A stretch of DNA of 64,000 nt. Source: Macrolepiota albuminosa (lineage: Eukaryota; Basidiomycota; Agaricomycetes; Agaricales; Agaricaceae). A model generated the notes under the pieces. It had not been told where the DNA came from, did no database searches, and was given only the letters and a program-made list of their open reading frames with translations. Location: positions 186,001 through 250,000 of the forward strand of contig JAMWFC010000082.1 of the NCBI GenBank assembly GCA_027475525.1, read 5' to 3'. Positions 32,904 to 44,459 of this stretch are shown here, in pieces (the first letter of the stretch is position 1; every line of letters begins with the position of its first letter). A program made the translations under genes and the position numbers.

Positions 32904-35900
32904 TTAAGCGCCAGCACGCTTACTTAATTGATGTGGGCGCTTAACGCCCTTCAACTCCAAATAACGGTCAAGTGCCGCTAACTTGGAGCAATGGGAGTGT
33001 GGCTCCCATGTTGTGTCCCCCAGGGACCATCGTACTTCAAACTCAAGCGTGTTACGCTCAGTCCACCGGTGCCCAATTATGCACTGTGTGTGTCCCCCAG
33101 GGACCATCGTACTTCAAACTCAAGCGTGTTACGCTCAGTCCACCGGTGCCCAATTATGCACTCGACAAACCATTTGTCATCGTCTCGAGCCCCAAAATCA
33201 TAGGGGCCCGGGGTTGCCCTGTTAGGGAACAGCGCATCGTCAGACGCGCTGTACGGTCGCAACAGCGACACATGAAACTTAGGAATGATGCGTCGTTCCT
33301 GTAATGCCAAAGGCAACTCCAGCACGTAGTTGGAGGTACTTGGCTCTGCGTCTAGGACGCGGTATGGGCCTACCCATTTTGGGCAGAGTTTACTCGCCCG
33401 TCCCTTTGGGAGCCTCAGATTACGCGTTGATAGGTATACCAACGCTCCTACAGCTATTGGCGGGTCTGCTCGCCTACGGTGATTGGCGTTTTTCGCCTGG
33501 AAGACTTGCGCCTCTATGATGGCGTCATGCGCTGCCGCAATGTTCTCCAGGGCCTGCCTGGTGAACTTGACAACTCCGCGGTGAGCCACTGTGTCAGCAC
33601 GAACTTTGTGCAGCATGGAGGGCAAGTACCCTCCGTTGAGTTCAAAGGGCGCATACCCTGTGGTATCCGAGATACTTGCGTTAATCATGAACTCAGTGAG
33701 TGGACACCAGTCCACCCAGTCCCGTTGGTCCGGGCGAACAACTGCCCTCAAAATCTGACCTATACTGCGGTTAGCCCGCTCTGTCTGCCCATCCGTCTGA
33801 GGATGGAAGGACGTTGACATGAGGAGTCGCGCTCCTAGCAGTTTGTGGAGTTCTCTCCACCATTGAGACGTGAACTTTGAGTCACAATCGCTCACAATGG
33901 TGCTAGGCAGCCCATGCAGCCTAACGATCTCCCTCAGGTAGATCCACAACAGCTCCTTAGCCGTCAGCGTAGTTCGCACCGGTATGAGGTGCACCATGCT
34001 CGTCATGCGGCATATGACTACCCAGAGGTAATTGAACCCTCTGGACTCGGGAAAGGGACCTACGAAGTCCATTCCAATTGAGTCCCAGGGTTTCACCGGC
34101 ACGGGTAGCTGGTGTAGCTTCCTGGGAGGGGATCCAGGGGGCAACTTTGCCCTCTGACACGCTGTGCATGACGCGCAAAACTTAGTCACTTCTTGGGCCA
34201 TACGTGGCCACCAGTACCATCTCCGGATGTAGCCCAACGTCCGGGTGGCACCAAAGTGCCCCACCAGGGCATGGGCCTGGTCCAAGACCCACGTAACAAT
34301 GGTACACGTACGGGGGAGGCATACCACTGCCACTCCTTGACGGTTCTCCGTCGTGATGAGTCCACCAGGCTCATGCCTGAACCGAGGATGGTCGTCAGGA
34401 TTGGCAATTATCTTGGCAAAGAGAGAATCATTGCCATAATCCTGCACCACCTCCTGCCGGAAGTCGTCATTGCCCAGGCTAGGAGGCTGGGATGAAGGCA
34501 ATTCACCTTTGAGCATCTCCGCAAGCGTAACGGGTACATCGTGGCGCTCGTGCTCCCTAGTGGACGCTGGGTCCACGGCTTCATGCTCCTTGAGCAACTG
34601 GGCGGCTACATCCCGCTCTTCACGCTGCTCTCTGAGGCGAGTGCTTTGCCTCCGTTCATCATCACACATAGCGCGTACTTCCAGGACATGCTCCCTGAGC
34701 TCCTGGTATTGATGGAGAGGTAAATCCTCTCCATCAGGGTCTATGCGGCAGTCTGCCTGCACATACTCATGAGGCTCGTGAGCCTCCTTGACTACATCAC
34801 TCTCAAAGTAGCGTGACAAGCAGTCTGCCACTTTGTTGAGTTCACCTTTAACATAGGTGATGTCGAACTGGTATCTCAACATGTAGTCTATCCACTGTCG
34901 CTGACGTGGCGACAAGTTCACCTGAGTTTTAAAGAACTCAAGGGCTTTGTGGTCCGTTATGATGTGGATGGGGTATCCCATCAGCTTATCCTCCCACTTG
35001 AGGAGGGCCTCAAGTATGGCAAGAGTCTCCAGCTCATGCACCGCATAGTTTTGCTGGGCCGTCGTGAACTTCTTCGACATGAACCCTGCTGGGCAGCACG
35101 TCTGCCAGCTGCTTCCCTGGCCGTACATGGCTCCGACGCCTGTCTTGGACGCGTCGCAAATGAGCCATATTGGCTCGTCCCGTCTAGGGTCGATTGGTCG
35201 AATCACCGGAGTCTTCGTACAGATCCGTTTGACCATCTCGAAGCACCGCTGGTGCAACGGCCTCCAATTGAACGGTGATCCGTTCTGCGTCATGGCCATA
35301 AGTGGCCCAGTATAGGCTGTGACATCGGGCAAGAAGCTTGATATGTAGTTGACAAGGCCAACGAATTGTTGGATGTCATTGTAGTTTCGGGGCATGCGCC
35401 ACTCCCGAATACGATCGAGCTTGTCCTGATCAGGGTGGATACCCCGCTCATCTATGACATGCCCTAGGCAGTCTATACTCTGAGCGTAGAGCTCACATTT
35501 TTTCCACTTCAAGTACAACTTGTACTTGTGCAGTCGTTCAAATACGACTCTGAGGTGCTGCTCATGCTCCTCCATGGTATCCGAGTAGATGAATATGTCA
35601 TCTAAGTAGACGTGCATGAAACGTCCTATTATGTCTTGGAAGATAGAGGTCATTAGCCTCTGGAAAGTGGCTGGAGCATTGCAGTCTCCAATCTGCATTA
35701 TATTGCTTGTGAATGTACCCATGATCAACGCAAATATGGTCTTGGGTACGTCCTTGGTGCGAATGCGCACCTGCTCGTAAGCGTCAGTAAGGTCAATCTT
35801 TGAGCGATACTTTGCCCGAGCCACGTCTTCCCGGATCACCTCTTGATCTGGTAAAGGAGTTACATCCTTTATGGTATTGTCATTGCGCTGACGCGCATCA

Positions 35901-36228
35901 AGAGCTGTTCAAAGGGTTCCATCCTTCTTCGGGATGCACAATAACGGTGCAGCTTGAGCGGTGGTGCATGGGGACCACCATTGAGCATTCAAATAGCGAT
36001 TAGTCTTATCGTGTAGTTGCTCCTGGAGGGCGCGCGGACAGCACGGCAAGTGGTACTTATACTGCTTGTTCTCGTCTATGAGATTAATCTCATGGTTCAC
36101 CTCCCGCCATGGCGGGAGCTCCTCCTTGGTCCCATTGACCATGTCAGCAAATTCTTCTTGCCATTGCTGATGCAAACGAGGAATATCTTCCTCACGAAGG
36201 CTTGTCGCCTTCTGTTTCCCCTTCATGC
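32904..36228 (-). pseudogene. pol: GypA' Pol, N-terminally truncated
   Basis: It covers pol from MKGKQKATS (just before RT) to the chromodomain end. RT YLDD, RNase H, integrase HHCC and D,D,E residues are all present as in GypA, and the RNase H motif ICDASKTGVGA is undamaged here. One TGA at 35909-35911 splits RT; the same codon is CAA in GypA (1300-1302), both readily derived from CGA. The chromodomain frame is broken only by a 77-bp duplication at 33012. Confidence 0.9.
33012..33165. repeat. Perfect 2 x 77-bp tandem duplication (probable assembly artefact)
   Basis: Copies 33012-33088 and 33089-33165 are identical, and the sequence is single-copy in GypA (around 4050-4130). It creates a false end to Pol at 33077. 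Confidence 0.95.
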
Positions 36229-37553
36229 AACACGATGCGACTTCCAACGGCTTTCCGACCTTTAGGTAGTGTGGGGACCCACTCAAAGGTCCCAGTCTTT
36301 TGCAAGGTCTTGTACTCAGTCATGATTGCCTCCTCCCACTGCTTTGAGCAAGTGGAGGACATGGCTTCACGGTAAGTTTTTGGTTCGTTCTCTCCGAAGG
36401 CGACATAGGCTCTATGCTGACCATTGTGCTCTTCTTCGGAGGTTTTGTCATTTGTGGCCACAACGCCGTAGCATTTGACTTGATGATGGATACACGTGGG
36501 GTGGTCTCTTGGAGGTAAGTTGCCCCATCTAGAAGTCCTGGGTGCTGCAATGGTTGGCGTAGGCTCAGTGGTGGTGGAGGGTGCTTCTGGGGGTGTGACC
36601 TTGGTAGATGCTGGCGTCGAGACCATGGGTGGGGGTGCTGCAGCAGGAGTAGTGTTGACAATGTCCTCTGGGACCAATGCCACTAGGTCCTCTGCAGATG
36701 GTGGGTTGCCTCGTGTCTCAAATTTGGCCAGGTCTCCAGGGCTGTTGTCTTCCACGAAGCGTACATCCCTTGCTGTGATGAGTTTACCAGTCTTGACATC
36801 TTCGAGCCTGTAACCCTTCGTTTCATCTGTCCACCAACCAATCATGCGGCACTTAATTGACGTAACTTCCAGCTTTCCTCCACGGAGTTTCTTGGAAATA
36901 TTGGCATATGCGATGGACCCAAATATCCGTAAATGTGACACGTCGGGTTTTCGGCCTGTCCAGGCCTCTTGAGGCACGATACCGTTCAGAGTGAGTATAG
37001 GTGAGCAGCTTCGAATGTGGGTTGCATACATGAATGCCTCGCCCCAGTAGCGCAGGTCCATTCTGGCTGAGTGCAGCATGCAACGCACCATTTTGAAGAG
37101 CACGGCGATAGTTCTTTCAGCTATCCTATTTTGCTCTGGCGTGTAAGGGACCGTTGTTTCATGGAGGACTCCATTGCGGCAGCAAAAGTCGGTGAGTAGC
37201 TCCTTCAAAAACTCTGTCCCTACATCTGAACGTATCCGTTTTAGCTTTAACCTCAACTGTCTCTCCAACATTGCAATGATGTCACATAGTGCAGCACCAG
37301 CTTCGCTTTTTAATCTCAGCAGCTGACCAACTGTGAATCGACAGCTTACTTCTACAACGACCAGGGCGTATCGCATCCCTGTCCATGTCTCGACAGACAT
37401 AGGACCAGTGAGATCGACTATGACGAGGCCCATTTTGCCATAAGTGGTGGTGCTCGCATAAGAGAGAGGTGTGTGATGTGACTTGCCAAGGGCGCAGCCC
37501 TCGCAGACATGGTCATAGGCAGTGGGGGATGTGATGGTGAGGCCAGTTACCAT
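36229..37553 (-). pseudogene. CopB: Ty1/Copia integrase and start of RT (fragment)
   Basis: An open frame from 37553 down, joined to GypA' sequence at 36228. It begins inside the integrase zinc domain (VCEGCALGKSHHTPL), then integrase core D in VIVDLTGPM, D in RSDVGTEF and E in PEQNRIAERTI, a C-terminal integrase region, a Pro/Ser/Thr linker, and the RT opening (YREAMSST, WEEAIMTEYKTL, GTFEWVPTLPKGRKAVGSR). The break falls where Copia RT normally continues GSRWV. The remaining RT is lost and the RNase H end reappears at 17433-17645. There are no stops within this piece, so it is less decayed than most neighbours. Confidence 0.92.
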
Positions 37554-37909
37554 GATGTAAGACTGCTGGCATTTATGTAATTAACATATTTGAACACCTG
37601 TCCTACCATGACGTGATCGTGACCAGCAGATACATATGGACTAACTGCCTCTACAGGAAATGAATAGAACTTGCCACCACCAAAGTGAAGTACACAACTC
37701 GATATGTATCTCTTCAAGTAGTGGAATGTATGAACATGGTTTTGTAAGATGATCAATAGACGGAGTACATTATATGCATAGAGACAACTTGTGTGCTCCA
37801 TAGTAAGTGTTACATGCCTGAGTGCAAGTATATAAACAAAGGATGGCCAGCCGTCAGGAAGGTCAACATCTTCTTCAATTAAATGTGCAATTACTGCTGC
37901 ATCATACAA
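37554..37909 (-). other. Possible exon of an unknown gene interrupted by CopB
   Basis: An open frame on the minus strand (YDAAVIAHLIEEDVD, GGGKFYSFPVEAVSPY). A GT at about 37600 and an AG close to the CopB boundary would fit a short intron. No domain recognised; weak. Confidence 0.25.
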
Positions 37910-38860
37910 GCCGTGTTTTACAGCAAGTCAAAATATACTGGTGCCGGACACATAGTCCCTCAAGGAAATCACAAAATCATGCCATAGAATATGTCCTCTG
38001 GTTGATAGAACTTGTAAAACACGACATGTCCTTGCAGTGTGCATACCAGTCCAAAATTGGCAAACATGTACTCAAGGGTATAGCAAATTGTATAGGTCAA
38101 TGTAACTATGAGGAGACCGTTGATTGTACATTCATCCATCCAGATAAACAAACCGCTGTTTAATTGACACAATGTCTAGTTTGATACGCAAACACTGTGA
38201 AAGACGTCAGAATGCATATAGACACAAACACATGTAACGTAAAAGAGCAACATGAGAGTGGTGCTGATTTACCTCAGCATAATCACATCGGTTGATATGG
38301 TTGGTGCATAAACCTATAAGAGGTGCAGAACCACCATGGTTGATTTGCATGCATGATACATTGCATTCTGAATGCATGCAGGTTGTGTTTGAAATGTTGT
38401 ATACCACATAGTGTGGTTCAACAGGCTTTACATTGTGTAAAGAGGGTCTGGTTTGCATTCAGTTTAATATGTAGGTGAAACATCAATTAATAGGGTATAA
38501 CTGACCCAATATTATATGCATTTGCAGATTTGCATTCAGTTTAATATGTAGGTGAAACATCAATTAATAGGGTATAACTGACCCAATATTATATGCATTT
38601 GCAGATACAACAAGGATGTATAATCTGCACATGACAAGCAGATAGACACTAGCCCATCGCTCGACAAAAAAGGTGATGAGTCGCATACTAATAACTTGAA
38701 AGGTGGTATTTGTTACACAAGCATCAAGACAGACAACCCTTTGGTAAGACCCATAATTCATTGTTACATAATCATTTGTATAGACAACTGCTGAGTATAA
38801 GTATGATGAGCTATGATTCGTGCCTTTGGCACAAATTGCATAGCTCGTTGCTAAGCCTCC
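37910..38860. other. Non-coding AT-rich stretch
   Basis: No convincing coding sequence on either strand. It contains the 77-bp duplication at 38452. Confidence 0.5.
38452..38605. repeat. Perfect 2 x 77-bp tandem duplication (probable assembly artefact)
   Basis: Copies start at 38452 and 38529 and are identical, in non-coding sequence unrelated to the other 77-bp duplications. Confidence 0.95.
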
Positions 38861-38865
38861 ACCCT

Positions 38866-39095
38866 AACCTCACTTTGTTCAGTCAAGGCCTCTGCATTTC
38901 ACAACTCAGTGCTTATTCCTGGCCTCAACCTCACTTTGTTCAGTCAAGGCCTCTGCATTTCACAACTCAGTGCTTATTCCTGGCCTCAACCTCACTTTGT
39001 TCAGTCAAGGCCTCTGCATTTCACAACTCAGTGCTTATTCCTGGCCTCAACCTCACTTTGTTTGGTCAAGGCCTCCACATTTCACAACTCAGTCC
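38866..39095. repeat. Minisatellite, period 61 bp, about 3.8 copies
   Basis: Units at 38866, 38927, 38988 and 39049 (CACTTTGTTCAGTCAAGGCC core). The last unit is diverged (TTTGGTCAAGGCCTCCAC) and partial. The different period and the diverged copy mark it as a genuine tandem repeat. Confidence 0.9.
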
Positions 39096-39731
39096 CTTCC
39101 CCAACTCTCAAAGCATTATTGTAAGCTAAATTGAATTTTTCTTGAATTTTTTTGGATTTTATTAAGCATTTATAAATCTCCAAAAAAAAACTAAAATCTG
39201 TGTATCAGTAGCCTCTGAGTTTTCTCTGATTTTTGCATCATTTTCCTGGAATGTTTGAGCATTTTCTACTAACATCTTCTGAAAAACAGACCAATTGAGG
39301 TTTTTCGGAATTCTTCACATTTCTTGAGCATTTATAAAATCTCAAAAAACCTTAGATTTGGTGTATCATTGGTCCCTGAATTTCTTCTGATTTTTCAGTG
39401 ATTTTCCTGGAATTTTCTAACCATTTCTAATACTGAAATAAGCCAACTCTTATGTTATTACTCTAAATGGAAGGTTCTTGGTCAGCCTTGGTCAGCATTA
39501 GTTTTTCCCAGGCATTGTTGCATTATATAGAGATTCATATTACATCAATGTATTAGCAAAACACACAAATATTTATATTAGTATACAGATACAAACACAA
39601 TTTTTTTTTTATACATCAAATGTAAACACAACAGATGACAATAATATGGGGTCAGGGGTCAGATAATGTAATTTGGGGACAGACTACAACGAATAATTGA
39701 TTAACCACCTGATAATATAGATGTGTTCTGA
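39096..39731. other. Non-coding A/T-rich stretch with homopolymer runs
   Basis: Contains T-rich sentences such as TTTTTCTTGAATTTTTTTGG repeated with variation (39130-39420) and a poly-T at 39601-39610. No gene seen. Confidence 0.5.
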
Positions 39732-42700
39732 TTATAAATACATATCTTGGTGACAAGTGTGTTCCAATGCAGTCAAAGATAAATGATCCTGTTTGTGAAT
39801 ATTTTGAGCAGATCCTGCAGTCAGACAGATTGGCAATCCTTTCTGTTGCAAACAACGATTGGATGGCAAAACAGTTTCCTCTGGCAAGGATTCAGGATCC
39901 AAAGACCGACGTGAATATGGTTCAGTTATAGCCTCATTAGAAGATTCGAAGTCATCATCAAAATTGTCTCCATCGCTGTATGCAAGGGTTTTGTAAACGT
40001 CATCATCCTTAGGATTGTTGTGATTTAGGCGAGGTGATATGTGCAATAGAGAGTACCTGAGTTCATATGCCGTTTCCTTATTTCCATACACCAGACTATC
40101 GAGGTAAGGACAATCTAGTAAATACAAATAAATAAACCAATAATAATAGAAGACTGACACAGCAAGACTATAGCGCACTGTATGCATCACAAGTAGATTT
40201 CTCAACGGTGTATGACGGTCGATCCCAATAAAACAATTGGTCAGAAGAACTGGCTGTCATATTTTTGAAATAATCCCATGCAGGCCCGTCACGTATACAT
40301 TTGCAAACTGCTGTCCAAACTGAAGATTTGCCTAGCCCTTCAATCTCACCTTGTATTCCCGACGCACAAGTGGCTCTCTTAAGTAGTATAAGCACGTGAG
40401 CATGACGAGCCAAAAACACAGAGTAAATAGCCTGGAATGCGTCATAACCGTTCAGAGTATCACCAGGCCTGCAAAAGGTATGATGCAGGAAGTACCAGTA
40501 CATGATTTTGCGAGCCCTTGAGCAGTTTTTGATAGATGACTCAAACATGTGGATGTTCATATTGAATGGGTAGTTCCAATTAATAAGAGCACTATGCAAT
40601 TCAAAATAATTGCATAGCGAGAAGATAGACAAGGCGCCTTCCCAGGTATCCCAATCCAGCACATGATGATACTCCCAGTCTAAAAATAAATGAATAAATA
40701 AACAAAATTAAAAAAATTAAAAATTAAATAAAAATAAATTTAATAAACTAAAAATTAGAAGTCAACGTCAGATATGGCAGTGTGATCGGTCAGATATTTA
40801 GAAATGCTAGTATTAGTGGGGTCCATCAATTTATCTATAGAAGCAATCTTGATAAACGTCAGTCTAGTCGACCCCATAACGACTGATTCATGGAGTGAGT
40901 AAAACCATTGCAAATCCTCTGTTAACTGTAGGGTGTTCAGCAGCAGTTATGGAAACAGATATTACAGGACTTACATGGAACTTGGAAGTAAACTGATATG
41001 TGCAGTTCGTACCATGAATTGCATACTCGACAGGACTTTCCCCTGTCACAAATACAATGTCATCGGATACATTGATATCAGAATTGTCAAACTCCAAGTC
41101 CTGAGATCATACGACATACAGTGAAATAACATAGTAATCACATATAACGGAGTACGTACAGTAACGTCAAGAGTCAAATCAATGAGGACATGAGGAATGC
41201 ATTTGCTAGGCTGTGTCCTGTCAATACTGTCACCATACATACCTTTGATGGTTTTGGTGTTCTTGCATGCTCGTCTTTTCCTTTTGGGAGTGAGAGAAGG
41301 AATAGACAGCAGTTTACTTGTTTTATCAGATCATTATGACCGCACCCCTGATACATTACTTTTGGGAACCAAAACTGGAGGTTCTTCGTCTGGTGGAGGA
41401 ACGAGGTTGTCGGAGGACAACAGATTGATGCTGAGTATATCGAGTATGTTACAATCATCGTTGATGGGGTTCTCAGAGAACAACAAATTGACACTGGGGT
41501 TATTGAGTACTGCTTGATCATCATTGCTAGTGTTATCTCGATGGGGTTCTCAGAGAACAACAAATTGACACTGGGGTTATTGAGTACTGCTTGATCATCA
41601 TTGCTAGTGTTATCTCTACCAGGTACACCTCTTCTATTGATATCAACATTGGTGGGCCCATCAGAAGGAGAAGGGTCCTGATCATTGAGAGAATATGGCA
41701 GAGGAGACATGAAAGACGGACGTCTGTCTGCTGCATCACACCCACCAAGTCGTCCAGTTTTGTTTGTCAAATTGCTCAGATTTTTACTGCCAGCATTGAC
41801 ATCGTCATTGAATAAATTGTTGGTAGTATCCCGTAAAGACGACATATGTGTCCTACAAGTATTGCAAGAATTGTCATCATCATAGGTGAATGATACAGAT
41901 CGCTACCAGCAGATTGAGAAGGATACACATCTTTATCACAAAGCCCATTGTTATTGAACTCATTAACATACGTAATTGCAGACAAATGGGAATTGTTGGG
42001 CACAGGGACGTTGGTACCAGAGGCACTTCCGATTAGTGAGGTCAGGAGTAAAGAATTGTCAGGAAAAGGTAAAACATCGGAATATACCACCATATTGAGC
42101 TGATCAATTACATCAGATGGCAAAGATAGGGTAGCAGGGATGTGCGAAGACCCATTAATGAGGTTCAGCCAATGAGGCGCGGCATCCCTCACCACCCCCT
42201 CCAGATGTTGAAATGCGGATCTGAGTTCCTTTAGGAGGTTCCCCCCTAGAGCTGCAGAAAACAATACCTTTCACAATGCCTAATCCGCTTCTACTACAGC
42301 AAGAGGTCGTTCTAGCCCTCCTATGTGATTCCATAACTACCACGTTAACGATACAATTAACTATCAATATGGCATGCGAGAGAACAATCACACCTTGAAC
42401 ACTGTTTCCTTTGCGCCCACTTCATTATACTCATGAGGATTGAGTAACATGAGAGGCGATATAGCCAACACAATATACAAAGAATTATGAAGAACAGTTG
42501 TGTGACCTTGAGGAGCTGAACTGTGAACTTGGCAAATATGCGCGAGCCCGGACTGGTCATCTTCCAACCTGCAGTATCAAAATATAAGATGTAAATAACA
42601 ATTAAACCAAAAAGTATCGTACCCGGATCAAAGTGCATGTATATGAGAGTTTAGAGTGTTCTGGGATCTCTCCAGTAGAGCAGGAATATTATTAAGGCTT

Positions 42701-43270
42701 CCCATAGGCTAGGTAATACATAAAATATTGTACTTGACCAATTGATAAAAGCCAATAGAAACAATGACATGTACTGCTTTGTAGTTGTCAACTATGGGAC
42801 CAGATGAAGAGGGTCTCTGAATAGCCTCCCCATTCATCATCTCAAATACGTCCACAACATGATAGGCCATGAGAATCCAAAATCGAGCATCCGTTAGGAT
42901 CTTTTCAGGTATCATGGGTACATCATCTCCCACCATAAGAGCGCAAAACAGAGAATACTGATCATCCTTGCAGGCAGGAGAAACTGTAGCTTCCTCTGTA
43001 ATTATCTGGCTAACAAGTTGCTACAAAAAGAATACTGATCATCCTTGCAGGCAGGAGAAACTGTAGCTTCCTCTGTAATTATCTGGCTAACAAGTTGCTA
43101 CAAAACGACAACAGCATGTACTTATGGTATCATTAACAATAAACAAGTTGACAACATTTACTCATGTGGATTGCCATGTCTTGTTCATAGTGGATAGCAA
43201 GATCTCCGTCCAATAGCAATACATCAGTGAACCAGGAACAGGATGCAAAAGCCTTGTTTGATAAGTGAGG
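39732..43270 (-). CDS. Multi-exon gene of unknown function (probable host gene)
   Basis: Several open exons on the minus strand are separated by short GT-AG introns. Recognisable exon text: AFASCSWFTDVLLLDGDLAI (about 43250), then after an intron with GTAAAT...TTTGTAG, CALMVGDDVPMIPEKILTDA and AYHVVDVFEMMNGEAIQ (42960-42720), HNSLYIVLAISPLMLLNPHE (about 42450), a Ser/Asn/Asp-rich exon (41845-41174), WDTWEGALSIFSLCNYFELH with LARHAHVLILLKRATC (40662-40168), and a last exon to 39732. No catalytic or domain motif is recognised. A polar low-complexity middle separates two more conserved-looking ends. A few TGAs and two 77-bp duplications interrupt it. Exon limits are approximate; it could also be a gene carried by an unrecognised mobile element. 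Confidence 0.5.
41463..41616. repeat. Perfect 2 x 77-bp tandem duplication (probable assembly artefact)
   Basis: Copies 41463-41539 and 41540-41616 are identical, within the Ser/Asn-rich exon of the minus-strand gene. Confidence 0.95.
42952..43105. repeat. Perfect 2 x 77-bp tandem duplication (probable assembly artefact)
   Basis: Copies 42952-43028 and 43029-43105 are identical and duplicate an exon-intron boundary of the minus-strand gene. Confidence 0.95.
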
Positions 43271-43819
43271 ATGCAAGGAAGTCACAGATATATAACATTA
43301 ATATCAGAAAGTACATGTGTATGTGGAGAGGGCAGGAGGGAGGACAAGATGGAGGTTTGGGGGTGTTAACATGCCACATATATATATATGTATAAAATAA
43401 AAAATCAACATTTTCAGTAAATAAAATTATATATGTAATAGCAGCCCATATTTAGATTGACAGCGGATTAACTATGGACAAATTTGAACAACAAGGATTA
43501 GTTATACAAACCAGACGACACAACCTTCAGCAAGTAAAACAATCAAACAGTAAATATGCGCTATAATATCAATAAATACAAAGATCATACCAAGTTAGTT
43601 TTATCTGTCCACAACACTCTTACACAAGACCAATGGCACATTGCAAATAATGTATATTTTATCCATTGCTCTAAATTTTGTAGTCAAACAGAGTGATGTA
43701 CACAAAAATGATACGAGATAGTTCAGCAAAGAGATTAGAATGCGGCAAACAACAAAATCAAAATTATATCAACAAGCACGGAAAATCAAAGAAACTATAT
43801 GTGGTCCACGTGCCAGCAA
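43271..43819. other. AT-rich intergenic stretch
   Basis: Contains a TA microsatellite at 43378-43391. No coding sequence supported; it separates the two minus-strand genes. Confidence 0.5.
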
Positions 43820-44168
43820 TCAGGTTGCTTCTTTATTTTTACCTTTCCCCTTGGGTAGCCCGGCAGAACAAGCTGGCTTAGAGGTAGCACCCTGATTTGT
43901 GGCCGATATACCAACACCAGATCGGGAAGAAGCAGTTGAACCAGCATCACGAGATGTCTTGGAGCTGGCACTGTGGCATCTGGAGGGTATACCACTCATA
44001 GAACCAGAAGAAGAAATATCTTTCGACCCTTTTAGAGCACCATATTCAGACCCTTCAAGACCACCAGGTTTCATCAAGGATGCCATGTGCCTGGTGCCTG
44101 CACTACCAACCACAACAAGATCAGGAGTGTGAAGAACCATGACGAACTTGATGTTAGTTGAAAGGAAA
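43820..44168 (-). CDS. Last exon of an unknown gene split by CopA
   Basis: On the minus strand the exon opens after a TTTGTAG acceptor (44169-44175) and reads FLSTNIKFVMVLHTPDL, then a Ser/Gly-rich segment, and ends in a Lys-rich tail (LPKGKGKNKEAT) at stop 43820-43822. Its phase (one base, then codons) matches the donor phase of the exon ending at 61542 on the far side of CopA. The NIKFVMVL segment is the hydrophobic core of the exon. I associate the block order YDG, GYT, NI-FV-L with repeated hypothetical proteins of basidiomycetes, but cannot name a function. The tail could be nuclear-localising; this is inference. Confidence 0.6.
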
Positions 44169-44204
44169 CTACAAATAAATAAATAAATAACCAATAAGAA
44201 TATC

Positions 44205-44209
44205 ATAAT
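44205..44209. other. CopA target-site duplication, left copy (ATAAT)
   Basis: ATAAT directly precedes the left LTR and recurs at 61522-61526 directly after the right LTR. Confidence 0.9.
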
Positions 44210-44459
44210 TGTAGAGTATTACAACAATATATAAGTCCTCAGATGTCTCGACACGTAAGGTAAGACAGCTGAGGAACTCAATCATGTATATTTTACTATG
44301 AATAAAATGGAATAAGGTTTAGCACAAAGAACAGCAAATATACCAGCCAAGCGCTGTGGTGGCGGCGGCAGCAAAAAGATATAATAGGAAAGAAACAAAA
44401 AAATCAATAAAAGAAAATCATACGGAATGAAAATAGCCTAGCATTGTCTTCTTCTAACA
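44210..44459 (-). repeat. CopA 3' LTR (250 bp)
   Basis: On the minus strand it starts TGTTAGAAGAAG at 44459 after a purine tract (CTGGGGGAG) and ends CTCTACA at 44210. It matches 61272-61521 with scattered transitions. The pol stop codon TAG is formed by the first bases of the LTR. Confidence 0.93.

Larger units (their letters stand above)
30005..36228 (-). mobile_element. GypA': inverted, 5'-truncated second copy of GypA
   Basis: The reverse complement matches GypA from 983 to 8165 with few differences. It lacks everything upstream of pol codon ~215 (break at 36228, equivalent to GypA 983) and has an 800-bp deletion in ORF3 (GypA 6981-7780 missing, junction near 30381). Truncation falls exactly at the CopB boundary. 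Several nonsense codons are CpG-type changes against GypA. Confidence 0.95.

Noticed and set aside
38866..39095. CRISPR-like array
   Set aside because: Units are contiguous 61-bp tandem repeats with no unique spacers, in a eukaryotic genome.
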